A stretch of 42,711 nt of DNA from Bacteroidota bacterium (lineage in GTDB: Bacteria; Bacteroidota; Bacteroidia; Chitinophagales; Chitinophagaceae). The DNA lies in contig JAFAEW010000130.1 in the NCBI GenBank assembly GCA_023423835.1, positions 1-42,711 on the forward strand. The letters run 5' to 3'. The translations under genes were made by a program, and so were the position numbers. Positions 33,782 to 42,380 of the stretch are shown piece after piece; the stretch's first letter is position 1, and every line of letters begins with the position of its first letter. The notes beneath the pieces are model-generated. The model was not told the DNA's origin, searched no databases, and was given only the letters and a program-made list of their open reading frames with translations.

Positions 33782-34927
33782 CTATTGGACAATCATTACT
33801 TTTTCAACCAATCGCTTAGAACTATTTCCATCAAAATGCTTAAAAAACTTATTCTTAAGACTACGCCTCTTATCTTCATAGGAATCATGTCCCGTTTGCA
33901 GAATAGCTTTTAGGTAGCTGAAAAATTCGCCTTCAGTCCTAATCACTTTCGAGGGTAGCCAATCTTCAATATTCTCAAAGTAAAAACCCCTAGTTTGCTT
34001 GTATTCCTCCAGGTCTGTACTAACGCATATAATCGGCTGATCGATCAAGAGATAGTCTACAATAACGGATGAGACATCTGAGATAAGCATGTCAGTACAT
34101 CCAATTAAATCATACAAGGTAATATCATGTTTCGATACCCACCCATCATCTATGAAGAGTAGATGATCACAACCATAAGCAGTGTTATATTGAGGCGCCA
34201 TAGGATGAGGTTTGATAATGCACAGTGCATTTTCAGCTTTTAATAGTTGATTGAAATACATCACATTGAAGTTTTCTATATAAAAGGGATTTCCTACTTC
34301 TATTCCATGCTGATTGCTACTTTCGTTTTTGTATTGTCGGAATGTTGGAAGCCAAATCAGGAGTTTAGAAAAAGAATTAAGCTTTGGGTCTATCTTAGTT
34401 TTTATTCTATTCTTTTCACTCTTTGCTCTGATTAAAATATCATTTCTAGGATAGCCTGATATAATCACTGTTTCTTCGGGAACGCCAAAGGCCTTAGAAA
34501 ATATGCTTTTTGTTAAATCGGAAGTTGCAACTGTAATGTCGGCCGGAACGCCAGGAAGGCCAAGATATGTACATATTTTTTTGTGTCCTACGCCGTGCCA
34601 AAGGTTTACAACGGTTTGTTTAGAGCTAGATTTACGCATAAAAGTCCCGTGCGTAAAAAAAATAAATTTACTCGTTAAAGCTAACCAGATGTGAACGAGA
34701 CTTTTTGATCTAATTATAATAATCGATGGGTGGAGTAATTTTTTTGGACTATCGTCGCTTCCACTCGAAATTGCAAAATATATGTTGAGCTTGTAATTTC
34801 TCGCGAGATAATTAGCTAACTCAATCGAATTACTGTCCGAGTTTGGAAACGGTTCAATAACTACTCCTTCGAATTTCGGCAATAGTTTGTTAAGAAAGGA
34901 GAGCACTAATCTAAGAAGCTTCAACAT
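33782..34927 (-). CDS. CDP-glycerol/ribitol phosphotransferase family protein (TagB/TagF/Bcs3-like)
   Basis: 381 aa. The core is a Glyphos_transf-type domain: FIFFTHGTFMRKSS, then VVNLWHGVGHKKICTYLG near residue 112, VIISGYPRNDILI near 157, LLIWLPTFRQYKN, CIIKPHPMAP, and DISDVSSV-type LISDVSSVIVDYLLIDQPII near 280. In teichoic-acid and H. influenzae capsule systems such enzymes transfer glycerol-P or ribitol-P from the CDP-activated form. The gene directly upstream encodes a CDP-ribitol-synthase-like protein, so ribitol-P is the more likely donor. The N-terminus may be membrane-associated. It is an unusual function for a Bacteroidota surface-glycan locus. Confidence 0.88.
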   Translation of the reverse strand: MLKLLRLVLSFLNKLLPKFEGVVIEPFPNSDSNSIELANYLARNYKLNIYFAISSGSDDSPKKLLHPSIIIIRSKSLVHIWLALTSKFIFFTHGTFMRKSSSKQTVVNLWHGVGHKKICTYLGLPGVPADITVATSDLTKSIFSKAFGVPEETVIISGYPRNDILIRAKSEKNRIKTKIDPKLNSFSKLLIWLPTFRQYKNESSNQHGIEVGNPFYIENFNVMYFNQLLKAENALCIIKPHPMAPQYNTAYGCDHLLFIDDGWVSKHDITLYDLIGCTDMLISDVSSVIVDYLLIDQPIICVSTDLEEYKQTRGFYFENIEDWLPSKVIRTEGEFFSYLKAILQTGHDSYEDKRRSLKNKFFKHFDGNSSKRLVEKVMIVQ

Positions 34928-34998
34928 TTAACTTGATTTTTTTACGCTATTAATCAAGGATTAAGAGTTCTACAATTCAATCGGTTAATTAGAAGACT

Positions 34999-36354
34999 CT
35001 ATAATTTGATATCTATTACCTGCCCAGATTTATCGGAAAAGAGTGCTTTAACCGACGCTACTGCTACGTCCACCGAGCTTAGTAAGGACTCTTCGGGTTC
35101 GTTGCCGAAATTCCTAATCCTCATCGGGGTCTTGGTTCTCTCAGGATTTATGCAATTTATCTTCACATCTTCCCATTCTTCACTTAACGCTTGCACAAAA
35201 TTCACGATCGCAGCTTTTGATGACGAGTACAAACTATACAAACTTCTTCCGCGAGTATACGAACTAGATGTGTAAAGCAAAACAGCCCCATTCGATTTTT
35301 GAAGATATGGGTAACTTTCCTTGCAAACTACTACAGCGCCAAAGTAATTTACATTTAGGCTTTTAATGATTTGTGAATAACTCATATTCTTTAAAGCCTG
35401 CTTGTCTAATACGGCAGCAGTGTTGACCACAAAATCGATTCTACCCTCTTGTTCATCTACTTCTCTAAGCGCTTTCTGAACATCAGCGACATTGGAAATG
35501 TCGACACCATTTGATCGGCTAAAGCTGTAGACCATAGAACCAGCCGATTTACAAATCTTGCAAATGTCATTGCCTATCCCATAACTACCACCGAAAACTA
35601 CCAAAACCTTTCCTTTTAAATATCTTTTTTCGTCATCGCTCAATATAAAGTTGTTTTGTAGGACTGACCTTAGCTGAAATAGTTTGTCCAAAAGAAAGAT
35701 ATCCTCTTTATACGTTAACTTCATATTGAATTGCTCTCCTGCCACGACGTAGACCTGTTCCTCTGGTAAATATTTTTTCACAACTCCGCAATCATCTGTG
35801 GCTTGAAATTTAGTATCTAATAATGCCAAATCATAAGCTTTTTTTATTGTTTCATACTTAAAAGCTTGCGGCGTTTGGCCATTATACAACATATTTCTGT
35901 TTGGAATGTTCTGTATTAGATTATTTTCTACTTGTATGATTGTATCAGTCGTCTTGATTGCTACATCCACGGCATTGTACCGTTTAAGCGCATTGATGCA
36001 ATCAGAAATAATTCTGTGATTAACTAAGGGGCGCACTGCATCATGGAAAATAAAATTCACGTCTTGATCATAGGCTTGAATCGCAGCTAAGCTTGAATGA
36101 TAACGTTCAGCACCTCCTATAAGTATTTTTGCAACCTTCTTGTAACAGTTAAGCTTTATTATTTCTTCAATATCATTCAGAAATTCCACATTTGAGACAA
36201 TAGCAATCTCCGAGACCTGATCATGCGATTCAAATACGTCCAGAGTGTGCTCAATAACTTTTTTGCCGGCAATTTTTAAAAGTTGCTTGGGCCGCCCAGT
36301 CCCAAGTCTAACGCCTTTACCACCAGCTAAAATTACCGCAACATTCTTTCTCAT
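34999..36354 (-). CDS. Bifunctional CDP-ribitol synthase: IspD/TarI-like cytidylyltransferase fused to SDR reductase
   Basis: 451 aa from the ATG at 36354 (an ATG at 36366 is equally possible; the frame is open to a TTG at 36426). Domain 1 (1 to about 235) is IspD/TarI-like: VAVILAGGKGVRLG, GRPKQLLKIAGKKVIEHTL, FIFHDAVRPLV, NGQTPQAF, ATDDCGVVKKYLPE. Domain 2 (from about 250) is a short-chain dehydrogenase: VVFGGSYGIGNDI as the NAD(P) site, VVNTAAVLD, and the catalytic Ser and YSSSK (near 375). The fusion matches the Bcs1/Acs1 layout of H. influenzae capsule loci, which reduce ribulose-5-P and activate it as CDP-ribitol. It feeds the phosphotransferase-family protein encoded next. Confidence 0.9.
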   Translation of the reverse strand: MRKNVAVILAGGKGVRLGTGRPKQLLKIAGKKVIEHTLDVFESHDQVSEIAIVSNVEFLNDIEEIIKLNCYKKVAKILIGGAERYHSSLAAIQAYDQDVNFIFHDAVRPLVNHRIISDCINALKRYNAVDVAIKTTDTIIQVENNLIQNIPNRNMLYNGQTPQAFKYETIKKAYDLALLDTKFQATDDCGVVKKYLPEEQVYVVAGEQFNMKLTYKEDIFLLDKLFQLRSVLQNNFILSDDEKRYLKGKVLVVFGGSYGIGNDICKICKSAGSMVYSFSRSNGVDISNVADVQKALREVDEQEGRIDFVVNTAAVLDKQALKNMSYSQIIKSLNVNYFGAVVVCKESYPYLQKSNGAVLLYTSSSYTRGRSLYSLYSSSKAAIVNFVQALSEEWEDVKINCINPERTKTPMRIRNFGNEPEESLLSSVDVAVASVKALFSDKSGQVIDIKL

Positions 36355-36419
36355 ATATACTTTCATTTTTTTCAAATAGTTAATTACCTCGAGGAACGAT
36401 TTAATGTTAACTAAAATCT

Positions 36420-37322
36420 CTACCAATTAAATTCTTGTCCGGTCAGCCTTCCCAATTCCTCATTAAAAGGCTTAAAGTAATCCCTTAGAAACTGTAGAGT
36501 CTCTGCATCGATACTAACATTATAATGGTTAGAGTTGTAAACTTTTAAAGTGTTATTGTTAGATTTATCCTTCGTCTGTAATAATTCTTCCACTTTTTCT
36601 TCACTTTTCTCAAAACCCTGATAAATTGAACGTATTCCCAAAAAATCCGTGACCTTGTTCAAAGAAATGTAGGGATCAGCTTTAAACTCTTCAAAACTTA
36701 GTATCAAAACACGCTCCTGTGGAAAAAGGTCATAGATCTTTTTAAGGTGTACTGAATATGTACTACGATTTAGATATTGAAAGTACGCGCCCGTTTTACT
36801 CGGATTCTTTATCTCAGCTAGAATAGAATCCGCGAATGACCGATATTCTCTTGCATAAGGCCGCTCCTTTACAAAGTTGGATGACGTGTGAAATGCCCAC
36901 TGTGAATAGCTTCGCGAGATCGGTTCCCGCAAAATAATAATAAGCTTTACTCTCGGGAAGAGTTTAGCTATTCTCTCCAATCCTTTCGGATAATACATAT
37001 ATGACGGGGACGCCTCAAAAGTAAGCGATTCCATTTTTTCCCTTTTTTCCGGGAAATTGCTCAAATACCATCGCAAACCCTTTTCCTGATTTACTGAAAA
37101 ATACAAAAGTTCTTTCTCTCTTGATGGAATGATTTCGGGGTGTTGAGCCAAATACTGAAACAACGAGGTCGTGCCAGATTTTGCTGCACCTACGATTAAG
37201 AAGTCTGGACTACTATTGTCGCTTTTGGCTATGATTTCTTGCCCGAGCAATTTTTCTTCAAGTCCTCTAAAAATTCGCTTACCTTTTATCTCAATAAGTT
37301 GAAACATTCTTGTTAGATTCAT
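36420..37322 (-). CDS. PAPS-dependent sulfotransferase family protein
   Basis: 300 aa, soluble. The 5'-phosphosulfate-binding loop is FLIVGAAKSGTTSLFQYLAQ (about 43-62) and the 3'-phosphate region is KLIIILREPISRSYSQWAFH (about 127-146), both typical of bacterial carbohydrate and heparan-type sulfotransferases. YSVHLKKIYDLFPQERVLIL and FEEFKADP complete the pattern. It probably sulfates a sugar of the glycan. No PAPS synthesis genes are nearby. It is separated from the Wzx gene by a 40-codon ORF and from the CDP-ribitol synthase by a short gap. Confidence 0.88.
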   Translation of the reverse strand: MNLTRMFQLIEIKGKRIFRGLEEKLLGQEIIAKSDNSSPDFLIVGAAKSGTTSLFQYLAQHPEIIPSREKELLYFSVNQEKGLRWYLSNFPEKREKMESLTFEASPSYMYYPKGLERIAKLFPRVKLIIILREPISRSYSQWAFHTSSNFVKERPYAREYRSFADSILAEIKNPSKTGAYFQYLNRSTYSVHLKKIYDLFPQERVLILSFEEFKADPYISLNKVTDFLGIRSIYQGFEKSEEKVEELLQTKDKSNNNTLKVYNSNHYNVSIDAETLQFLRDYFKPFNEELGRLTGQEFNW

Positions 37323-37384
37323 GATCTAAAAATTAATACCTGCTTTTTCAATTATGTTACTACTCGAAACCAACCTCCGCTTTT

Positions 37385-37507
37385 TTAAATTGCCACGGAA
37401 TTCAGGTAGGCGTTATTTTCAAACTCCATTTCGTATTCGTCTACCACCACAGCCTTTTTTTCAAAAAGACTCCTTAATTCTTCAAAAGAGCATATTTTTG
37501 ACTTCAT
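37385..37507 (-). CDS. Small 40-residue ORF coupled to the flippase gene
   Basis: Reads MKSKICSFEELRSLFEKKAV, then an acidic stretch with DEYEMEFENNAYLN, ending at TAA (37385-37387). Its ATG overlaps the stop of the Wzx gene in ATGA, the usual coupling pattern of this operon, and it fills the 181-bp gap before the sulfotransferase. It has no signal peptide. It could be a genuine small protein or the 5' remnant of a deleted gene. No similarity was recognised. Confidence 0.45.
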   Translation of the reverse strand: MKSKICSFEELRSLFEKKAVVVDEYEMEFENNAYLNSVAI

Positions 37508-38949
37508 CGCTTTAAAATTTTACTCTTAACTTTAACGACATTTCCCAGCAAAAAATCCAAACCTTCTGAGGAAAATATTTTGGCATAAACTAAATAAAAA
37601 CCTAAAAAACCAATTGCATAAACTATTCTAGTCAAAGTGGAATCGAGTTCCATATAAAAAAATATTGCAATTGCAAGGCTCATCGGTAGAAATCCCTCGA
37701 AAATTTTCTTAAAGTGCTCCCGATACGACAAACCTGTAAATCTATTTAAAAAATAAACGTTTAAAACAGTGATCGTGTAATTGATAATAACAAAGGCAAC
37801 AGTGAACGCAAACAGTCCAAAGTAGACCATTATGATTAATGGGACAACTCGCAGGGCCTTTCTCACCAGTCCAATGTGGAAGTTTTGTTTCGACTTTCCT
37901 TTGCTATAGTAAGCATTTTTCATCATGCTATTAATTGGGGGGTTGCAGGCCATTAAAATTAACACTTGAAAAATAGGAACAGAGGGCAACCACTTTTGAC
38001 CGAAAAGAAGGAGAATAACGTCTTTCCCTAGCACGCAAAGGATCCCGGTCAACGCATAGCTTGTGAAAGCAATTACCGAAATTACCTTAAAGTATAATCT
38101 TGCAAATTCCTTGTCATTGTCTTGCATAGAAGACAGAACAGGAAAAAAGACAGCAGTTAAACTGGAGGATGAATAGGCAGTAACCTGGGTTTTTAAAGTA
38201 GTCGCTCTTGAGTAATAACCAAGCACACTTGCGTTGAAAACTTTGCCAACCATCAAAAGGTCCAATTGATCAAAGACGGTATTCAATGTATTATCCAAAA
38301 ACACATACGTACTATAGCCTGTTAATTTTCTTACTTCTTTGATCGAAAATTTTAAGTCAGGCTTCCATTCTGACGTTGACCAAAGCATAATACTACCGAG
38401 AACGGAAGTAACTAATTTTTGGATAACGAGACTATATGCGCCAGCACCTGAAAATGCGGCTATAATGCCGACAGCTCCTCCGACTAGAGTGGCAACAAAC
38501 GTTCTAACAGTCAGGGTTCGGAAATCAAGCTTTTTTTTAAAAATTGCGATTTGTACGAGGTCGAAAGAATTTAGAATGAATAATAAGGAGAGCCATTTTA
38601 TTAACTTGGTAATTTCTGGCTTTCCGTAGAAGTTTCCGATAAGAGGAGCCGTAGCATAAAAAGCTAATGTAAGTAACAGACCCAGAAATATGTTTAGGTA
38701 GAAGATCGAACTGAAGGTCAAATTGGTGTTGTCCTGTCGCTGAATAAGGGCAGAGGTGAAACCGACATCGATAAACACTTGGCAAATTGCGATAAAAGCC
38801 ATTGCCATTCCTACTAAACCGAATTCCCCTGGAGTTAAAAGTCGAGCCAAGAAAATGGAGATAATAAATATAATGCCTTGCTGTAACAAGGTTCCTCCAA
38901 AATTCCATGCAAATCCTTTCGCGCTCTTAACTTTTAGGCTTTCAGCCAT
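37504..38949 (-). CDS. Polysaccharide flippase, MOP/Wzx-type
   Basis: 481 aa with roughly 12-14 hydrophobic segments. The start VKSAKGFAWNFGGTLLQQGI and then FLARLLTPGEFGLVGMAMAF are typical of WzxC-like oligosaccharide flippases, which move lipid-linked repeat units to the periplasmic face. Further family stretches are FIDVGFTSALIQRQ near 60 and DQLDLLMVGKVFNASVLGYY near 230. It follows the Wzc-like kinase gene after 33 bp and couples by ATGA to the 40-residue ORF. Confidence 0.93.
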   Translation of the reverse strand: MAESLKVKSAKGFAWNFGGTLLQQGIIFIISIFLARLLTPGEFGLVGMAMAFIAICQVFIDVGFTSALIQRQDNTNLTFSSIFYLNIFLGLLLTLAFYATAPLIGNFYGKPEITKLIKWLSLLFILNSFDLVQIAIFKKKLDFRTLTVRTFVATLVGGAVGIIAAFSGAGAYSLVIQKLVTSVLGSIMLWSTSEWKPDLKFSIKEVRKLTGYSTYVFLDNTLNTVFDQLDLLMVGKVFNASVLGYYSRATTLKTQVTAYSSSSLTAVFFPVLSSMQDNDKEFARLYFKVISVIAFTSYALTGILCVLGKDVILLLFGQKWLPSVPIFQVLILMACNPPINSMMKNAYYSKGKSKQNFHIGLVRKALRVVPLIIMVYFGLFAFTVAFVIINYTITVLNVYFLNRFTGLSYREHFKKIFEGFLPMSLAIAIFFYMELDSTLTRIVYAIGFLGFYLVYAKIFSSEGLDFLLGNVVKVKSKILKR

Positions 38950-38982
38950 CCTTTTTAATTTTTAAAGGTTTTGTACGCAATT

Positions 38983-41340
38983 TTATTTTCTAAACAAGCC
39001 CTTTCGCTTTCTTTCATTTTTTCCTTCATCAACTTGGTAGTATCCGTACCCATAGCCATAGCCATAGCCATAGCCATAGCCATATCTTCCTCCTACCTTC
39101 ACGTCGTTAATCAAAATTGAAATGCTCGGCACCCTGCTATCTTTGAAAACCTCCTTGACAATATTCAATTGGCTCTTGAAAGTGTAATTTTGCCTTACTA
39201 CATAAATACCTGCATCCACATATCTTCCAATCAAGATCGCATCCGTTACCAACCCAATCGGTGGCGTATCAACAATTACGTAATCAAACTGTTCTTTCAG
39301 ATAACTGAATAACTCGTTCACTTTTGGCTGCAACAACAATTCTGCAGGATTGGGTGGAATCGGCCCTGAACTGATCATATAAAAATTCTCATGTTGCCCG
39401 CTTTTCACCGGCAGCTCTGCCAGATTCGTTTGTCCGATCATATAACTGCTAAACCCTTTCTCGTTCTTCAATCCTAATTCGGAGCTAATCTTCGGCTTGC
39501 GTAAGTCCATTTCTATCAGCACTACCTTCTTTCCGGCAATGGCGAGTGAAGAAGCAAGGTTAATGGAAAGGAACGATTTTCCCTCTCCGCTCATGCTCGA
39601 GGTAACCAAAATCGCCTTATGATCACCTGCACCTAGAATAAATTGCAGATTCGTTCTTAATATCCTGAATTGTTCTGCCAACGGCGTTCTCGATTCTGCG
39701 CTCACCACTACCAACTCATCGGTCGTATTATGTCCAATCTCCCCTAATATAGGCGCGGCTACAACAGATGTAATATCCTTTCTTTCTCTGACCTTGTTGT
39801 TAAGCAATTCTTTTAAGTACAAAATGCCGGCTGGGATAACGAGCCCGCCCAGCAAAGCAGACAGGTAAAGTAAAGACTTCTGTGGAGAAACCGGGGTCGG
39901 ATTGGTAACCGCAGGCTCTATCAATCTCGAGTTTGACAATGAGCCCGATTTTGAGATCGCGGACTCTTCCCTTTTCTGTAATAAATATAGATACAACTGT
40001 TGTTTTACCTCCTGCTGCCGGCTGATGTCGAGAAAGGCGCGTTCCGTGCCCGGAGAACGGCGGATCTGACCGGTTGCCTGGCTGCTTTTTTTCTGCAATG
40101 CATTCCTACCGGTTACCAATCCGTTTTTGATGCTGTTTAAACTTGACAGCAATGAACGGCGCATGGTTTCTATCTGATCGTCTAACTGCAATACAATCGG
40201 GTTATCGGCCTTCGAGGTTTGCACCTGCCGGTCACGCTCCATCAATAAACCATTGTATTGCTGAACCATATTCAAATAAGTAGGATCATCCACCACCAGC
40301 GAAGCCGGAACCAGGCGGTTGCGGTTGGTTTTCAGAAAATCCTCCATCTGCTCTATAATGCTGATCTTCACCTCCGCTTCTACAATTTGTTTCTGCAAGT
40401 CAGCGCTCGTGGTGAGGGCAAGTTGCCCCTGCTGCTCGAGGTTTACCAGTTCATTCTGCTGCTTAAACTGCTGAAGGTTGCTTTCCACGCCCGACAGCTC
40501 CGAACTCACGAGCGCCAGCCGTTCGTCAATAAAATTTATGGTGCTGTCGGTAATACGGTTCTTATCTTCCTGGTTTAGACGGGTATAGACTTCATAGACC
40601 TTGTTCAATACATCCTCTCCCCTTTGGGGAACCGTTTCATTCAATTGAAGCTTAATCACACTTGCCTGCTTGTCTGTAATGGCCGCCGATAATTTCCCGA
40701 CATAACTATTTGTAGAAACATCCAGATTTCTCACTGTAATCGCATACTCCTTGTCGTCTGGAGTTTGCATTGATCGGGGCACCACAAAAAAACTTAGGTA
40801 TTGAGTAGTAACGGTATCATAATACCGGAAATCCTTGTTGATGCTATCACCCGAAAAATGGTATCCATTCGCTTTCAACTGAATTTCATATTGTCGCGAA
40901 GGCACACTGTCTTTAACGGATATCAGCTTCATTTCAAAAGGTGCCTTCTTGTAGAGATCGGTGGATTTGATATTTCCTTTTGCAAGTATATTGACATTCA
41001 ATTGAAGTTCTTCCACCACTTTCTTCATGAGATAACGGGTTTTTAAAACCGCCACCTCGTTGTTTACATTGTTCTTGGTATTGAAGATGTTCATTTCACT
41101 CAGCACATCGAGCTGCCCACCGGTGGGGCCACCGGCCTTATCGTCTTTAATTAAAATCTGTGAACTCACGCTGTAAACGGGGATGGTATAGCGAAGGTAA
41201 GTATAGACGGCAAATATGCAAAGGAGAATCGAAAGCACAAACCAGGGCCAGTAGCGCAGGTATTTCAATAAAAAGTCAGACAGGTTAAATTGTTCTTCCG
41301 TTTCCGCATTTGCGGTATTTTCTACAGGCTGGTTATTCAT
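38983..41340 (-). CDS. Wzc-like polysaccharide co-polymerase with BY-kinase domain
   Basis: 785 aa. A first membrane segment (WPWFVLSILLCIFAVYTYLRY, about 31-51), a long periplasmic Wzz-type region with coiled coils (about 230-400), a second membrane segment near 493-515 and a C-terminal tyrosine autokinase. Kinase motifs are Walker A SMSGEGKSFLSINLAS near 583, Walker A' VVLIEMDLRKPKIS, and Walker B YVIVDTPPIGLVTDA near 690. The tail has alternating Gly-Tyr residues (about 758-772), the autophosphorylation cluster, encoded by a hexanucleotide microsatellite. It controls chain length and export with the Wza-like protein encoded just upstream. Confidence 0.94.
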   Translation of the reverse strand: MNNQPVENTANAETEEQFNLSDFLLKYLRYWPWFVLSILLCIFAVYTYLRYTIPVYSVSSQILIKDDKAGGPTGGQLDVLSEMNIFNTKNNVNNEVAVLKTRYLMKKVVEELQLNVNILAKGNIKSTDLYKKAPFEMKLISVKDSVPSRQYEIQLKANGYHFSGDSINKDFRYYDTVTTQYLSFFVVPRSMQTPDDKEYAITVRNLDVSTNSYVGKLSAAITDKQASVIKLQLNETVPQRGEDVLNKVYEVYTRLNQEDKNRITDSTINFIDERLALVSSELSGVESNLQQFKQQNELVNLEQQGQLALTTSADLQKQIVEAEVKISIIEQMEDFLKTNRNRLVPASLVVDDPTYLNMVQQYNGLLMERDRQVQTSKADNPIVLQLDDQIETMRRSLLSSLNSIKNGLVTGRNALQKKSSQATGQIRRSPGTERAFLDISRQQEVKQQLYLYLLQKREESAISKSGSLSNSRLIEPAVTNPTPVSPQKSLLYLSALLGGLVIPAGILYLKELLNNKVRERKDITSVVAAPILGEIGHNTTDELVVVSAESRTPLAEQFRILRTNLQFILGAGDHKAILVTSSMSGEGKSFLSINLASSLAIAGKKVVLIEMDLRKPKISSELGLKNEKGFSSYMIGQTNLAELPVKSGQHENFYMISSGPIPPNPAELLLQPKVNELFSYLKEQFDYVIVDTPPIGLVTDAILIGRYVDAGIYVVRQNYTFKSQLNIVKEVFKDSRVPSISILINDVKVGGRYGYGYGYGYGYGYGYYQVDEGKNERKRKGLFRK
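39050..39085. repeat. Hexanucleotide microsatellite (CCATAG, six units) in the kinase tail
   Basis: Five perfect CCATAG units and a final CCATAT. Each unit encodes Tyr-Gly on the minus strand, so unit number sets the number of phospho-acceptor tyrosines without shifting the frame. Confidence 0.9.
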
Positions 41341-41355
41341 TTCAAATATCGGTAA

Positions 41356-42198
41356 TTAAAGACGCGAAAGTATTAAAACAAGAAAGCTAAGTCCAACAGA
41401 AACGTATGAAACTGTACGGGCAGTGGCAAAGTCAGAGGCGGCCACCTTCGATTTATTCGGCTCCACGTACACTATATCGTTCTGTTTTAAATAATAGTAG
41501 GGCGACTGAAACAGGTCAGACGAGTTTAAATTGAGCCGTACAAATTCCCTTTTGCCGTTTTCTTCCCTTACCACCAGCACATTCTCCCTTTTTCCATAGA
41601 TGGTAAGATCACCCGCCATACCAATGGCGTCGATTACCGATATCCGCTCACTCGGAATCGAGAAGGTGGAAGGTTTCGCCACTTCTCCCAAAACCGTTAC
41701 CTTATAATTGGCGATCCGCACATTTACGGTAGGCGACTGCAGGTATTGGTTAAGCCGATTTTTGAGGGTATCGCGAAGAACGGCGGTCGTCAGTCCCGCA
41801 ACGTGAATCGTTCCGATAACAGGGAAATCAATATCGCCATTTTTATCCACAAGGTACCCTTTTAATGTACGGTTATCTTCTATTGCATTCGGATTCACCG
41901 TGGTACCCGAATAGGGATTTTGCATCACCTGCGGCACTGCAGGCAGTGCCGGTGTTATGTTGCCGGTATTAAAAGGCGCCGTAGCCTGCGGATTGATGCT
42001 GTTCACCACAATGCTTAAGATATCATCGGTTTGAATACGGGTTTGAATGGTATCGAGCATCCGTTGCGTATAGATGCCGGTGGTATCGTTTAAATCCTGG
42101 AAGTAGGCCACATTTTTGGTGTTATAACAAGACGAAAGCAACGCAATAGCGGGCAAAACCAGCAGAAAACCAACAATTTTCGAATGCGATCTAATCAC
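41356..42198 (-). CDS. Polysaccharide export outer-membrane lipoprotein (Wza-like)
   Basis: 280 aa. Begins with GTG at 42198; no in-frame ATG precedes the signal peptide. The signal FLLVLPAIALLSSC ends in a lipobox Cys (near residue 24). Residues ~50-160 are the poly-export domain (IQTDDILSIVVNSINPQ, KGYLVDKNGDIDFPVIGTIH) and ~165-220 an SLBB-like domain (VNVRIANYKVTVLGEV, ISVIDAIGMAGDLTIYG). A C-terminal hydrophobic segment (VSYVSVGLSFLVLILSRL) may insert in the outer membrane. It is the first gene of the operon, 15 bp before the Wzc-like gene, and is preceded by a promoter-like box. Confidence 0.92.
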   Translation of the reverse strand: MIRSHSKIVGFLLVLPAIALLSSCYNTKNVAYFQDLNDTTGIYTQRMLDTIQTRIQTDDILSIVVNSINPQATAPFNTGNITPALPAVPQVMQNPYSGTTVNPNAIEDNRTLKGYLVDKNGDIDFPVIGTIHVAGLTTAVLRDTLKNRLNQYLQSPTVNVRIANYKVTVLGEVAKPSTFSIPSERISVIDAIGMAGDLTIYGKRENVLVVREENGKREFVRLNLNSSDLFQSPYYYLKQNDIVYVEPNKSKVAASDFATARTVSYVSVGLSFLVLILSRL

Positions 42199-42218
42199 GG
42201 CAATTGTTTAAAAGAGCG

Positions 42219-42226
42219 CAAAAGTA
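42219..42226 (-). promoter_or_regulatory. -7 promoter box of the polysaccharide operon
   Basis: TACTTTTG on the minus strand matches TAnnTTTG and lies 20 nt before the GTG at 42198, in an AT-rich region. No clear TTG at -33 was seen. Position at the head of the longest run of co-directional genes supports it. Confidence 0.42.
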
Positions 42227-42298
42227 GTAAAATATTCAGAAATCATAAATTCGAATTAAGGCGGAATGGTTAAAATTCGGCCACGCCGCCGTCGAATC

Positions 42299-42379
42299 GA
42301 GGAATGCCGGGCTTACAGCCCTTGTACATTTTCGGATTCGCGATCGTCGCATTATCCCGGCCCTGACGGACCGGGCTCG
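42299..42379. repeat. Dispersed 81-bp repeat, copy 2
   Basis: Begins GAGGAATGCCGGGCTTACAG and ends GGACCGGGCTCG; matches 14793-14873 with about four mismatches by eye, in the same orientation, 27.5 kb away. The next repeat family starts at once after it. Confidence 0.8.
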
Positions 42380-42380
42380 C

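Noticed and set aside
34999..36354. The cytidylyltransferase as the missing neuA, or as a housekeeping ispD
   Set aside because: The motifs are IspD/TarI-like, not CMP-sialate-synthetase-like, and the SDR fusion plus the neighbouring phosphotransferase gene point to CDP-ribitol synthesis.
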